A DNA stretch of 64,000 bases, taken from Arenibacter echinorum (GTDB taxonomy: Bacteria > Bacteroidota > Bacteroidia > Flavobacteriales > Flavobacteriaceae). Made by a program: the position numbers and the translations under genes. The notes under the pieces were generated by a model. The model had not been told where the DNA came from. It did no database searches and saw only the letters and a program-made list of their open reading frames with translations. Each line of letters starts with the position of its first letter. Within the stretch, counting starts at the first letter, position 1. Shown here one piece after another: positions 35,391 to 43,268 of this stretch. The stretch is taken from contig NZ_QLLN01000004.1 of assembly GCF_003259375.1 (NCBI RefSeq), positions 309,100 to 373,099 on the forward strand, read 5' to 3'.

Positions 35391-35425
35391 GGTTTCAATT
35401 TTATAATTACAATTAAATTCTAATC

Positions 35426-35713
35426 CTATTCACGTTTACGTCCTTTAGGCTTTGGTGCTTTCTCCATTTCCTCTTTTGTGATGTAGCCATCCTCATCTGT
35501 ATCTATCGTGTCAAAATCTTCTTTGATGGGGCCTTTTAATTCATCTTTGGATAATTTTCCGTCCTCATCCTTGTCCATTTCCTTAAAAATTTGGTCTACG
35601 GATGGTGGCTCTTTTTGTCCCTTTCCCCCTTGGGATTGTGCACTAAGGTCAGCGCTAAAAAATAAGGTTACCATTGCTGCTAAAACTGCCGATTTTACTA
35701 TCATTTTTTTCAT
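35426..35713 (-). CDS. Secreted EF-hand calcium-binding protein (95 aa)
   Basis: A 95-residue exported protein. The signal peptide ends SADLSAQ. Two canonical EF-hand loops follow: D47-K-D-E-D-G-K-L-S-K-D-E58 and D71-T-D-E-D-G-Y-I-T-K-E-E82, each with Asp at positions 1, 3 and 5, Gly at 6 and Glu at 12, so both should bind Ca2+. The protein ends in a basic Lys/Arg/Pro tail. It is the first gene of the cluster and faces the divergent LytS/LytTR pair across a 191-bp control region. Inference: calcium binding combined with the Asp-rich beta-helix protein suggests an ion-responsive surface function. Confidence 0.92.
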   Translation of the reverse strand: MKKMIVKSAVLAAMVTLFFSADLSAQSQGGKGQKEPPSVDQIFKEMDKDEDGKLSKDELKGPIKEDFDTIDTDEDGYITKEEMEKAPKPKGRKRE

Positions 35714-35904
35714 TGTTATTGTTTTTTAAATTCATTCTTTGGACTACAAAGATCGCCCAAGGTTGAATGCCAAATGGCTACTTTCAATGAAGCAACGGAG
35801 GTTTTAAGCGAATGAAGTGTTAGCATCTGCGAACTTCAAATTAAGAAGGATATGGATGGCCTATTTTTGCGTTGTGATGAAAATTAATTCCTTTAATTTG
35901 TACC
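35714..35904. promoter_or_regulatory. Divergent control region of the YHYH cluster and its LytS/LytTR pair
   Basis: A 191-bp spacer. On the plus strand, TTG at 35872-35874 and TTAATTTG at 35893-35900 are 18 bp apart and resemble a flavobacterial promoter whose start would fall at or beside the kinase ATG, giving an almost leaderless transcript. AATGAAG recurs at 35786 and 35811 (25 bp apart), and GAAGT...ACTTC forms an inverted repeat just after. These are candidate LytTR binding sites. Confidence 0.4.
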
Positions 35905-36936
35905 ATGGACAGAACAAAACGATTTCTTTTTCACGCGGTATTATGGCTAGCCGTTTGGCTAATGGCCTGGTTATTAATGACAGATGATGTACTCTTTGCT
36001 CAAAAGAACGCACCTTCCTTTCTTTTACAAATTGCGGTCATAGCCGTTCTGATCTATTACACGGCTCCTGCACTTTTGTTTAAAAAAAGGTATGTTCCCT
36101 TTATATTGATCTCCTTGGCCCTGATCGTGTTCTGTGCCGCAATTATATCTGAACCTTTTTTAGGACTACTTTCAGGTCAGCCACCACGTGAGGGAGGTCC
36201 ACCACCCCAAATGCGCCCCAGGGTACCGCCCCAGTTTTTAATCCACTTTTTGGTATTGTCCATTGCCTATGTGCTGGCCACCTTTGTAGAGACATTTTTG
36301 TTTGCCCAAAAGAAGGAGGAAGAAACCATTAGGAACAAAAATGAAAATTTGCAGACCGAATTAAAACTGCTGAAATCACAGATCAACCCACATTTCCTGT
36401 TCAATTCGCTGAACAATATCTATGCGCTTTCGGTTACCAATTCGAACAAGACCCAACAGGGAATCAGTACCCTATCCAATATGTTGCGCTATGTTTTGTA
36501 CGAATGTGAACAAGCTTATGTACCCATAGGAAAGGAGGTAGATTATATAAAGGACTATCTGGCCATGTACGTCTTAAAAAGTAGTAAGACCTATCCTATA
36601 CATACAGAATTTCAAATAAAAAACGATACTGTACAGGTGGCCCCCATGCTTTTTATTCCCTTTGTTGAAAATGCCCTAAAACACGGTAATCTAGAAAAGA
36701 TAACAGATGCCTTTTTAAAAATAAGTATCTTCTCCGATGAGAAGAAAATCGATTTTGAAATTGAAAACAGCATTCCCAAAGAGTCCATGCAAAAGGACAA
36801 AAGTGGTGGGATTGGCCTCGAAAACGTAAAGAAAAGATTGGAAATACTATATCCCAAAAAGCATAGCTTAAAGATCCAAAAAGAATTAACTACTTTTAAA
36901 GTTCAACTACACATAGATCTGAATGGGAACCATTAA
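35905..36936 (+). CDS. LytS-type sensor histidine kinase (YHYH cluster)
   Basis: A 343-residue histidine kinase (PF06580). About four transmembrane segments lie in residues 8-135. The loop before the last one is Pro/Gly/Arg-rich (GQPPREGGPPPQMRPRVPP), like the loop of the kinase at 16009-17070. The H-box is LLKSQINPHFLFNSLNNIYAL (His163), the N-box APMLFIPFVENALKHG and the G-box SGGIGLENVKKRLEILYP. It overlaps the regulator gene by 14 bases. The pair is transcribed away from the EF-hand/YHYH operon, so it is the likely controller of that operon. Signal unknown. Confidence 0.93.
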   Translation: MDRTKRFLFHAVLWLAVWLMAWLLMTDDVLFAQKNAPSFLLQIAVIAVLIYYTAPALLFKKRYVPFILISLALIVFCAAIISEPFLGLLSGQPPREGGPPPQMRPRVPPQFLIHFLVLSIAYVLATFVETFLFAQKKEEETIRNKNENLQTELKLLKSQINPHFLFNSLNNIYALSVTNSNKTQQGISTLSNMLRYVLYECEQAYVPIGKEVDYIKDYLAMYVLKSSKTYPIHTEFQIKNDTVQVAPMLFIPFVENALKHGNLEKITDAFLKISIFSDEKKIDFEIENSIPKESMQKDKSGGIGLENVKKRLEILYPKKHSLKIQKELTTFKVQLHIDLNGNH

Positions 36937-37600
36937 ATGTTTAATTATAGACGACGAGGAGTTGGCACGCAGCCTCCTTAAAACCTATATTGCCAAAGTG
37001 AATTTTTTGGAATTGGTGGCCGATTTCGAAAATCCCTTGGACGCCATAAAAGTGCTTAAGGAACAAAAAATAGACCTCCTGCTACTGGACATACAAATGC
37101 CCGAAATAAAGGGTACCGATTTTGCCAAAATGATTCCACCTGGCACCCAGGTAATTTTTACCACGGCATACTCGGAATACGCTTTGGAAGGGTTTGAACT
37201 AAATGCCGTAGATTATCTCTTAAAGCCCATTACTTTTGAACGTTTTTTAAAGGCGGTCAACAAAATAAAAACGGACATTAATCCGGAAACCTCAGAGGAT
37301 TCAATAATCGTTAAATCGGGCTACGACCTACATAAAATAAAATTTGACACCATTCTTTATATAGAAAGTGATAGCGAATATGTCATTTATCATACTCCCC
37401 AGGGAAAAATTATGAGCAACCAGAGCCTTAGCGCCCTGGAGAAAAAGCTCCCCGAAGAAAGTTTCATGAGGGTCCATAGATCATATATCGTTAACAAAGC
37501 AAAAGTCAACGCATTGAAGGGCCGGGATTTGCTTATTGATAAAGCAATCATTCCCGTAAGTGCCAGTTATTATGAGCTCGTAAAAAAGAATCTTTTTTAA
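36923..37600 (+). CDS. LytTR family response regulator (YHYH cluster)
   Basis: A 225-residue regulator. The receiver domain carries LIIDDEELARS, phospho-acceptor Asp56 in LLLLDIQMPEIKG, TTAYSEYAL and the Lys in DYLLKPITFERF. The LytTR domain (about residues 125-225) carries KSGYDLHKIKFDTILYIESDSEYVIYH and FMRVHRSYIVNKAKV. The linker is shorter than in the other two regulators of the window. It is coupled to the kinase gene by a 14-base overlap. The next gene (37692) is convergent; the 91-bp spacer shows no clear terminator. Confidence 0.95.
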   Translation: MGTIKCLIIDDEELARSLLKTYIAKVNFLELVADFENPLDAIKVLKEQKIDLLLLDIQMPEIKGTDFAKMIPPGTQVIFTTAYSEYALEGFELNAVDYLLKPITFERFLKAVNKIKTDINPETSEDSIIVKSGYDLHKIKFDTILYIESDSEYVIYHTPQGKIMSNQSLSALEKKLPEESFMRVHRSYIVNKAKVNALKGRDLLIDKAIIPVSASYYELVKKNLF

Positions 37601-37691
37601 GATTATAATAAAACAAAAAAAAGCAGTCATGGAAGCCCTAAGCTTAAAAAATTGGTTGGACTATAGCAAGTGCTCTGGATAGCTTAAAGTT

Positions 37692-39944
37692 TTACTTTTC
37701 CGCCGAAATCAAATTCAAATAACGACCCATCCAATAGGGCAAAAGCCAATAAACAGGTTCTTTTTCTTGGGTCGGGTCACCGCTAACCGCCACATAAGGG
37801 TTTTGATCCCATCTCATGGTTCGGTACTCACTTGGCGGGCGCAAGGCCGTCTGCAACTCTTCAAGAATAGGCTGCCGAACTACCTTTAGGTCTTCCCGTT
37901 GTGCATTGTCCACATACCAGTCTACCAAGTCCAGCGGAGCATCCTTTAAAAAGGCAATGGAATTATCCAGTTCCTCATTACCTCCTGTTAGTAGATTGTA
38001 AGTAAAATTGATCATGGGACTCTTGGCCTTTTTATGCTTTTTGAACCATTGCTCCAAATGCTCGTGATACTCCTTCTTCAATACCGGATCATCTTCATAG
38101 TTTATTAAGGTCGGATACATGTATAGGGATAAAAAGATATCAAAATAAGTCTCCCAGGAAGGATTGGTATTGTGCAAAGTTTTTGCGTTTTCCAAATACC
38201 CATCTTCCTTTATCAATTTCAAATATTCCTTTTGATACTTTTCTTTTTTGGTAATGTGATGGGTAAACTTCAAGAAAGCCAGCAACTCCAAAGAGTTTAA
38301 CGCCTTTTCCGGAGCCCAATCGGGATTGTGATTCAGAATACTCGGGGACCATACGCCCCATTTGGTATGGGTTCCGTCTACATCTACCAGGTTAAAGTCG
38401 TTCTCTATGAGATGGTCCATGATTTTACTGAAATGATCCGCCACCCGCTTTTTTTCCTTGTTATCCGCCACCAAATTATAGTAACAATAATAGCCGAACA
38501 GATGCCCAGAAATCTCATCGCTACTGGTATCGCCCTTCCACTTCCATTTACCGTCCTTGGAAAGATGCCAACGCTTTTCCACTGGCTTTTGCCTGGGATT
38601 TTCAATTATTGCCTCGGCCAATTCCCGCTCCGTATAAGTGCGGTTCATATCATGGGATTGCTCCCAGGAAACTGGAATTATACTCCTTGCAAAAAAACCG
38701 TCTTCACCGGTAACTTCCCTTAAAAAATGTAAGAAATCGAAGGCTTTTTTGGCTCTTTCCTTAGCCTCCGGATTGTTGGTAGTTGCATATCTAAAGGATT
38801 CCATGGCTAGATAATTAGAGGTAAACTCCCCGTCATTATCGTCATCGTCCGGTTGTATGGTAGTGGTATCGCCCGGTACCACTAATTTGGAACGGGCTAT
38901 TATCCAAGGATCCCGAACATGGCGCCGTATCAATTTATCATAAAAATAATCCGCCTTTGTCGCTAGGGTCATCTTTCTGTTCTTTATAGCACTCACCCCA
39001 TTAGCAGTTGCGATCCATGCATTTCCCTGCTGGTCGAAAGCGATATCTCTCACCTCGTCAGATACCAACCAACGTCTACCTAATCTAACGGAATAGTCTT
39101 TTTCTCCCGGAACAAATCTTGTAATCCCATATTCCGTACCCACCCACATCTTCCCATCGGGAGCTTTTACAACGGAATTTACGTTGGCATTTGGTATACC
39201 GTCCTTAGGTCTTTTTTCTCCTATTTTGGCTTCTTGGTTTCTAATGGAAACACCCCCCAAACCCCCTATCCACATATTTCCAACTGGGTCAAAATCCATT
39301 CCCCTTACATAGGCGCTGATCAGATCCTCATTTCCTTGATATGCCGTAGTTTTTTCATCATTACAGTGGTATAGACCCACGTCCGTACCTATCCAAAGTC
39401 CGCCATTATTGTCAGACATTACGGTACGAATACTTCGTGCAGTATTATAATCTTTTTTCGACCATTTTTTATCCTGATACAACCATATTCCATAAGGCCC
39501 CATGGCATAAACACCTTCTTTCGTCGATAGCAGTTGGGCAATAGGTGGCTTAGGACCTTCCATTTTTTGGATATCCCCGGCTCGACCTCTATAAACTCCG
39601 TTCCAAGTGGCCATCCATACATCTTGATTCTTATCAATTTCTACGTCATAGGCCGGGCCCTGATTATTCCCATCAATAACCAACTTCCATTCACTGGAAT
39701 CGATTTCCTTATGGTAAATACCATTTTTGGTGGCAATCCAGATGCCTCCCTCCGAATCGGGTTGAATAGCCCTAACATTATTGGCATTCTCGCTGTTTTC
39801 GGCAACAATAAATGCCTCGTGATATTCCTGGGCAAAAGGCTCATCTATATAAGTTGTATAAAGTTTTGAATTGGCTTCTAAGTCTTTGGTTTGGCCAATA
39901 GACAAAATAGGAATAAGAAAAAGAAAGAAAATGGCTTTGTTCAT
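37692..39944 (-). CDS. Secreted fusion of a regulator-type beta-propeller and an alpha-helical barrel-like domain
   Basis: A 750-residue exported protein; the signal peptide ends LSIGQ. Residues about 55-330 are Reg_prop-type beta-propeller repeats (GGIWIATKNGIYH, QDVWMATWNGVYRG, GGLWIGTDVGLYH, GNMWIGGLGGVSI, GKMWVGTEYGITRF, GNAWIATANGVSAI). In Bacteroidota these normally form the sensor half of hybrid two-component systems. Here no histidine kinase follows. Instead residues about 340-750 are an alpha-helix-rich domain with paired aromatic and acidic residues (SNYLAMESFRYATT, GHLFGYYCYYNLVAD, WGVWSPSILNHNPDW, LELLAFLKFTHHIT, YWLLPYWMGRYLNLI) that resembles an (alpha/alpha) toroid. Enzyme class is not identifiable. 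It stands alone between convergent and co-directional neighbours. Confidence 0.7.
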   Translation of the reverse strand: MNKAIFFLFLIPILSIGQTKDLEANSKLYTTYIDEPFAQEYHEAFIVAENSENANNVRAIQPDSEGGIWIATKNGIYHKEIDSSEWKLVIDGNNQGPAYDVEIDKNQDVWMATWNGVYRGRAGDIQKMEGPKPPIAQLLSTKEGVYAMGPYGIWLYQDKKWSKKDYNTARSIRTVMSDNNGGLWIGTDVGLYHCNDEKTTAYQGNEDLISAYVRGMDFDPVGNMWIGGLGGVSIRNQEAKIGEKRPKDGIPNANVNSVVKAPDGKMWVGTEYGITRFVPGEKDYSVRLGRRWLVSDEVRDIAFDQQGNAWIATANGVSAIKNRKMTLATKADYFYDKLIRRHVRDPWIIARSKLVVPGDTTTIQPDDDDNDGEFTSNYLAMESFRYATTNNPEAKERAKKAFDFLHFLREVTGEDGFFARSIIPVSWEQSHDMNRTYTERELAEAIIENPRQKPVEKRWHLSKDGKWKWKGDTSSDEISGHLFGYYCYYNLVADNKEKKRVADHFSKIMDHLIENDFNLVDVDGTHTKWGVWSPSILNHNPDWAPEKALNSLELLAFLKFTHHITKKEKYQKEYLKLIKEDGYLENAKTLHNTNPSWETYFDIFLSLYMYPTLINYEDDPVLKKEYHEHLEQWFKKHKKAKSPMINFTYNLLTGGNEELDNSIAFLKDAPLDLVDWYVDNAQREDLKVVRQPILEELQTALRPPSEYRTMRWDQNPYVAVSGDPTQEKEPVYWLLPYWMGRYLNLISAEK

Positions 39945-40114
39945 TTTAGATTACTGATCGGTTTGCCCGCTAAAGTTAATCTAAGCTGGGGATATATACC
40001 ATAACAAGACAACAATAAAAGATTCATGAAAAGAAGAATTGAATTAACCTTTATAGCAGCAAAACTCCAATCTGAAAAATCATCCCAAAGACGAAGCAAG
40101 ACTTGCCAAAGTAT

Positions 40115-41881
40115 CTAAAGTCCACTATTCATTTCCTCTTTTTTCTTCTTTGAATAATACCTACCCTGCTTCACATAGTAGGATCCAACAGGAGGGGAAT
40201 TATCGCCAAATTCCTTCCTAATATAGGTCAGGATCTGGGCTATTTCTTCATCTTCTAAGTAATCGACAGGTGGCATCACTCCGTCAAAGGCCTTACCATT
40301 CACTTCTATAGGCCCACTTAAGCCACTCAATACAACATCTATGAGTCTTTGTTGGTCTCCTTTGACCCATTCGGAACCGGCGATAGGCGGAAACCTACTA
40401 CCGTCTCCCATGCCATTGCCCATATGACAGGAGCCACAGTATTTATTATATAATATTGCTCCCGCCTCGGCCCTAAGTGGCGTAAGATCGTCCCTTTCTT
40501 CATCGGGCGTTTTGATATGGGGGAGATTCTTGAGTTTTTCCATTTGGGCAAGTTGTCCAGGGCCAAAATTCTTTTTATCGCCCTTATACATTACCCTCCA
40601 AATTTTTCCATGTTCACTTTCGCTAATATACAGTGAACCATCTGGTCCCATGGCGATACCCATAGGCCTGTATCCCGCATCGTCGGTATCAACTATTTTA
40701 TCGACCTGTGTAAAACCATCGGCAAAAACTTCCCATTCCCCAGCTTTTCCATTTTTAAAGGGGACAAAAGCAATAAAATAGCCCGCTTGAGGAAAAGGAG
40801 CCCTGATGGTGGAACCATGAAAAGCGATAAAAGCGCCATTTTTGTAATGCTCAGGGAATTGATCACCTTGATAAAAATGCAGGTCATTGGGTGCCCAATG
40901 ACCAGGGAAACCAATTATGGGCTGCTCGTATTTGGCCGCATCGCCTTCCTTTTTACCATCTCCCCCATATTCAGGATTAAGCAATTTTTTACCCTGCATA
41001 TGATCATAATAGTAGTACGGCCACCCAGCATTGGTCCCTTCTTTTACCTTGAGGAATTCTTCGGAGGGCAACATAGCACTCTGCCATGGGGAATAGTATT
41101 CGGGCCAGTTGCGGTTCAAATTGTCCCTTCCATGCTGCAGGGCATACAAGGTATTATCGTAAGGATTCCAGTCCATTCCAACAATACTCCTAATACCTGT
41201 GGCATAGCGGTAGCCGTCTTTTTGTGTCTGGCCAGGCTTATTGGCGTCAAATTGCCATATCCCTGCATGCCACTCCAGCTCTGGACATGGATCCTGCCCC
41301 AATGCTCCGGGCATTCTATTCTGTTCTTTTGACTGGCACACATCTCCTGGGGAACCAAAGGGAACATACATATGACCATCCTTATCAAACGTCAGGGGTT
41401 TGGCAATATGGGAATAGCCATAAGGGGAATTTTGATAGTCATCCGTGAGCATGACTTCCGGTTCACTTTCAGGTACCAACTTGCCCCTTGTCAGCTTTTG
41501 CCTATAAACCGTACTGGCTGTACTATAGTACAAATAATCATTATAGATTCGCATTCCTGTGGCATAGTACCCTTTTTGATCAAATACCCCAAACCGTTCA
41601 AATTGATCTGCTTTTCCGTCATTATCAGTATCACGCAGACCGATATTCTCACCGTCTGGATGGGCAAATCGCATTTTTATATATACATCACCATTGTCAT
41701 TAACCGCAAGGTGCCGGGCGGGCCCTATACTGTCCACTACCACTACCGCCTCAAAACCTTCAGGAAGTATTAATCCCCCATTATCAGAATCTCCAGGTGG
41801 TAAATTCTTTGTGCATTGCATCATAATGCCCGAAAACAATAAGATAAACAGAATGTTATTTATACGGAGGAGAACTGCCAT
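40115..41881 (-). CDS. PQQ-dependent sorbosone/glucose dehydrogenase-like lipoprotein with C-terminal cytochrome c domain
   Basis: A 588-residue lipoprotein (lipobox MMQC). I use the ATG at 41881; a TTG at 41908 adds nine residues but weakens the signal peptide. Residues about 35-440 are a glucose/sorbosone dehydrogenase-type propeller (LPEGFEAVVVVDSIGPARHLAVNDNGDVYI, YRYATGIRSIVGMDWNPYDNTLYALQHGRDNL, GPDGSLYISESEHGKIWRVMY). The C-terminal domain is a class I cytochrome c: the heme motif CGSCH lies in YNKYCGSCHMGNGMGDG at about residue 480, and the likely axial Met is in GVMPPVDYL. Known: such fusions oxidise sugars or alcohols in the periplasm and pass electrons to the respiratory chain. Substrate unknown. 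Confidence 0.9.
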   Translation of the reverse strand: MAVLLRINNILFILLFSGIMMQCTKNLPPGDSDNGGLILPEGFEAVVVVDSIGPARHLAVNDNGDVYIKMRFAHPDGENIGLRDTDNDGKADQFERFGVFDQKGYYATGMRIYNDYLYYSTASTVYRQKLTRGKLVPESEPEVMLTDDYQNSPYGYSHIAKPLTFDKDGHMYVPFGSPGDVCQSKEQNRMPGALGQDPCPELEWHAGIWQFDANKPGQTQKDGYRYATGIRSIVGMDWNPYDNTLYALQHGRDNLNRNWPEYYSPWQSAMLPSEEFLKVKEGTNAGWPYYYYDHMQGKKLLNPEYGGDGKKEGDAAKYEQPIIGFPGHWAPNDLHFYQGDQFPEHYKNGAFIAFHGSTIRAPFPQAGYFIAFVPFKNGKAGEWEVFADGFTQVDKIVDTDDAGYRPMGIAMGPDGSLYISESEHGKIWRVMYKGDKKNFGPGQLAQMEKLKNLPHIKTPDEERDDLTPLRAEAGAILYNKYCGSCHMGNGMGDGSRFPPIAGSEWVKGDQQRLIDVVLSGLSGPIEVNGKAFDGVMPPVDYLEDEEIAQILTYIRKEFGDNSPPVGSYYVKQGRYYSKKKKEEMNSGL

Positions 41882-42146
41882 TTCTTTGTATTTCCTATTC
41901 GGTACCAAGTAGGTTAAATTTAATATTAAGTATCATTAAAATACCATGTATTAGTTGAAGATTCATATGCTTAATTCTATTGCCATTAGGAGTCTTATAT
42001 AATCTTTTAACTTAATGACATAAATACTTGATTCACAAACCAAACAATATCTCCTAAGCTAATCAAATTTGTTCAAATAATTAAATGACTTCAAATTATT
42101 TTTAAAGGATGATTACGATATTACATAAGTATAAAACTTCAAACCT

Positions 42147-42296
42147 TTATTGGTCTGGATGATTAAACGAAGAATTTTGTATTCCTTGATAAGCAGGTAG
42201 GCGTGAGGCAAAACCTGTTTTTGAATCTACTCTGATTTCACATCCAACTCCATAAAGAACAATTGATTCCAACAGGCTAAATAATGCAACATTCAT
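42147..42296 (-). other. Possible small protein or gene remnant (49 codons)
   Basis: From ATG at 42296 the minus strand reads 49 codons to TAA, with a protein-like composition (LYGVGCEIRVDSKTGFASRL, then FNHPDQ). The frame remains open further upstream as far as about 42385 without another start. No homologue is recognised. It may be the tail of a lost gene, a conserved repeat element, or chance. Confidence 0.3.
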
Positions 42297-42311
42297 TAGC
42301 CATTTAAGATA

Positions 42312-42376
42312 AATTCCAGACCTCCTGGAACAGAATTCAATCCCTTGCGGAAAACCGCAAGGGATTATCTTTTTAT
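42312..42376 (+). terminator. Orphan double hairpin with strong terminator
   Basis: TTCCAG-ACCTC-CTGGAA (42314-42330) is followed by a 12-bp perfect stem AATCCCTTGCGG (42339-42350) / CCGCAAGGGATT (42355-42366) with an AAAA loop and ATCTTTTTATC. It is a textbook plus-strand terminator, but no plus-strand gene precedes it. Either an unrecognised small RNA ends here or it is a relic. Confidence 0.65.
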
Positions 42377-43268
42377 CAATTTAGGTTTGCTCCATGAAAT
42401 GCCATAATGGGATATTAGATTATGAATAAGGCAATGCCCCATTGAGGCAAAATTAATCACATCTTAAACACATACTGGCCAGCTTGCCGAAAAAGTATTC
42501 GGGGGAACTATCCAATTTGGCAGGCAAGGCCTTTATATGCAGATCCAAAGTGAATTCGTTAAACTGAACAACCGAATTATTCATAAATAATCATATGATA
42601 CTATATAAACCTATTCCTCCCGTTTTGGACAGAGTAAAATTTAGCGATATCCGGAGAAGATCGAAAAAAATCATTGCAATACATCAACTCATTGTTTGGA
42701 TTGGAACTTCAAATAACTTCGTAAATTCTGTCTTTGGACTTTTATAAAATTCTTCATTTTGTAATATTTTCTTACCCTTTATAATCGATTAAGCTTACAT
42801 AAATAAAATATTAAAATTTATTTTCATTTTAAAAAGAAAAAAACATTTGGAAACACCATCACCTTCAACCCAATTAGTGTACAACTTATCGAATAAATTC
42901 TAGAAATATGGCCCAGCGGCTGGAACTAACAAAATTTGTTAAAATGTTTTTATATCATTGTCAAAAATATTGAATTTGCTTTTGGTCCTTTGGATCAAGA
43001 GTTCCCCCAGCATAAAAATATTTATATCGTACCCCACATGCGAATATGAATTAGCCTCGAGAATGCTTTGGTTTTAATTAACCAAACCATTTTGAATGAT
43101 TAAAAATTACTTTGGCAAAAAATTATACAGACTGCTTTCCTTGGACTTTGATCCATGTTTTTCCGTACGTTTTTTAAGTTCCAAATTAAAGCCCCGTTCC
43201 TCGGTCAGCTTTCTTTTCGCCTATATATACTCCCACACCCTATTCAATCAATTTTTTTACGCAGCATT

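Larger units (their letters stand above)
41882..43268. other. Long AT-rich intergenic region
   Basis: About 1.4 kb between the quinoprotein gene and the giant gene. Apart from the remnant frame at 42147-42296 and the hairpins at 42312-42376 I find no convincing gene. The stretch at about 42700-42860 is extremely AT-rich. A protein-like fragment on the plus strand (about 42470-42565, reading LPKKYSGELSNLAGKAFICR) lacks a start codon and is probably decayed coding sequence. The promoter of the giant gene should lie in the last 300 bases; a TTACTTTG near 43107-43114 is the nearest -7-like string. Confidence 0.5.

Noticed and set aside
37629..37682. 17-codon plus-strand frame after the third LytTR gene
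   Set aside because: Too short, no conserved features, no start signal.
40787..41332. Plus-strand 181-codon frame
   Set aside because: Entirely antisense to the sorbosone-dehydrogenase-like gene, whose motifs are unambiguous; composition is that of a shadow frame.
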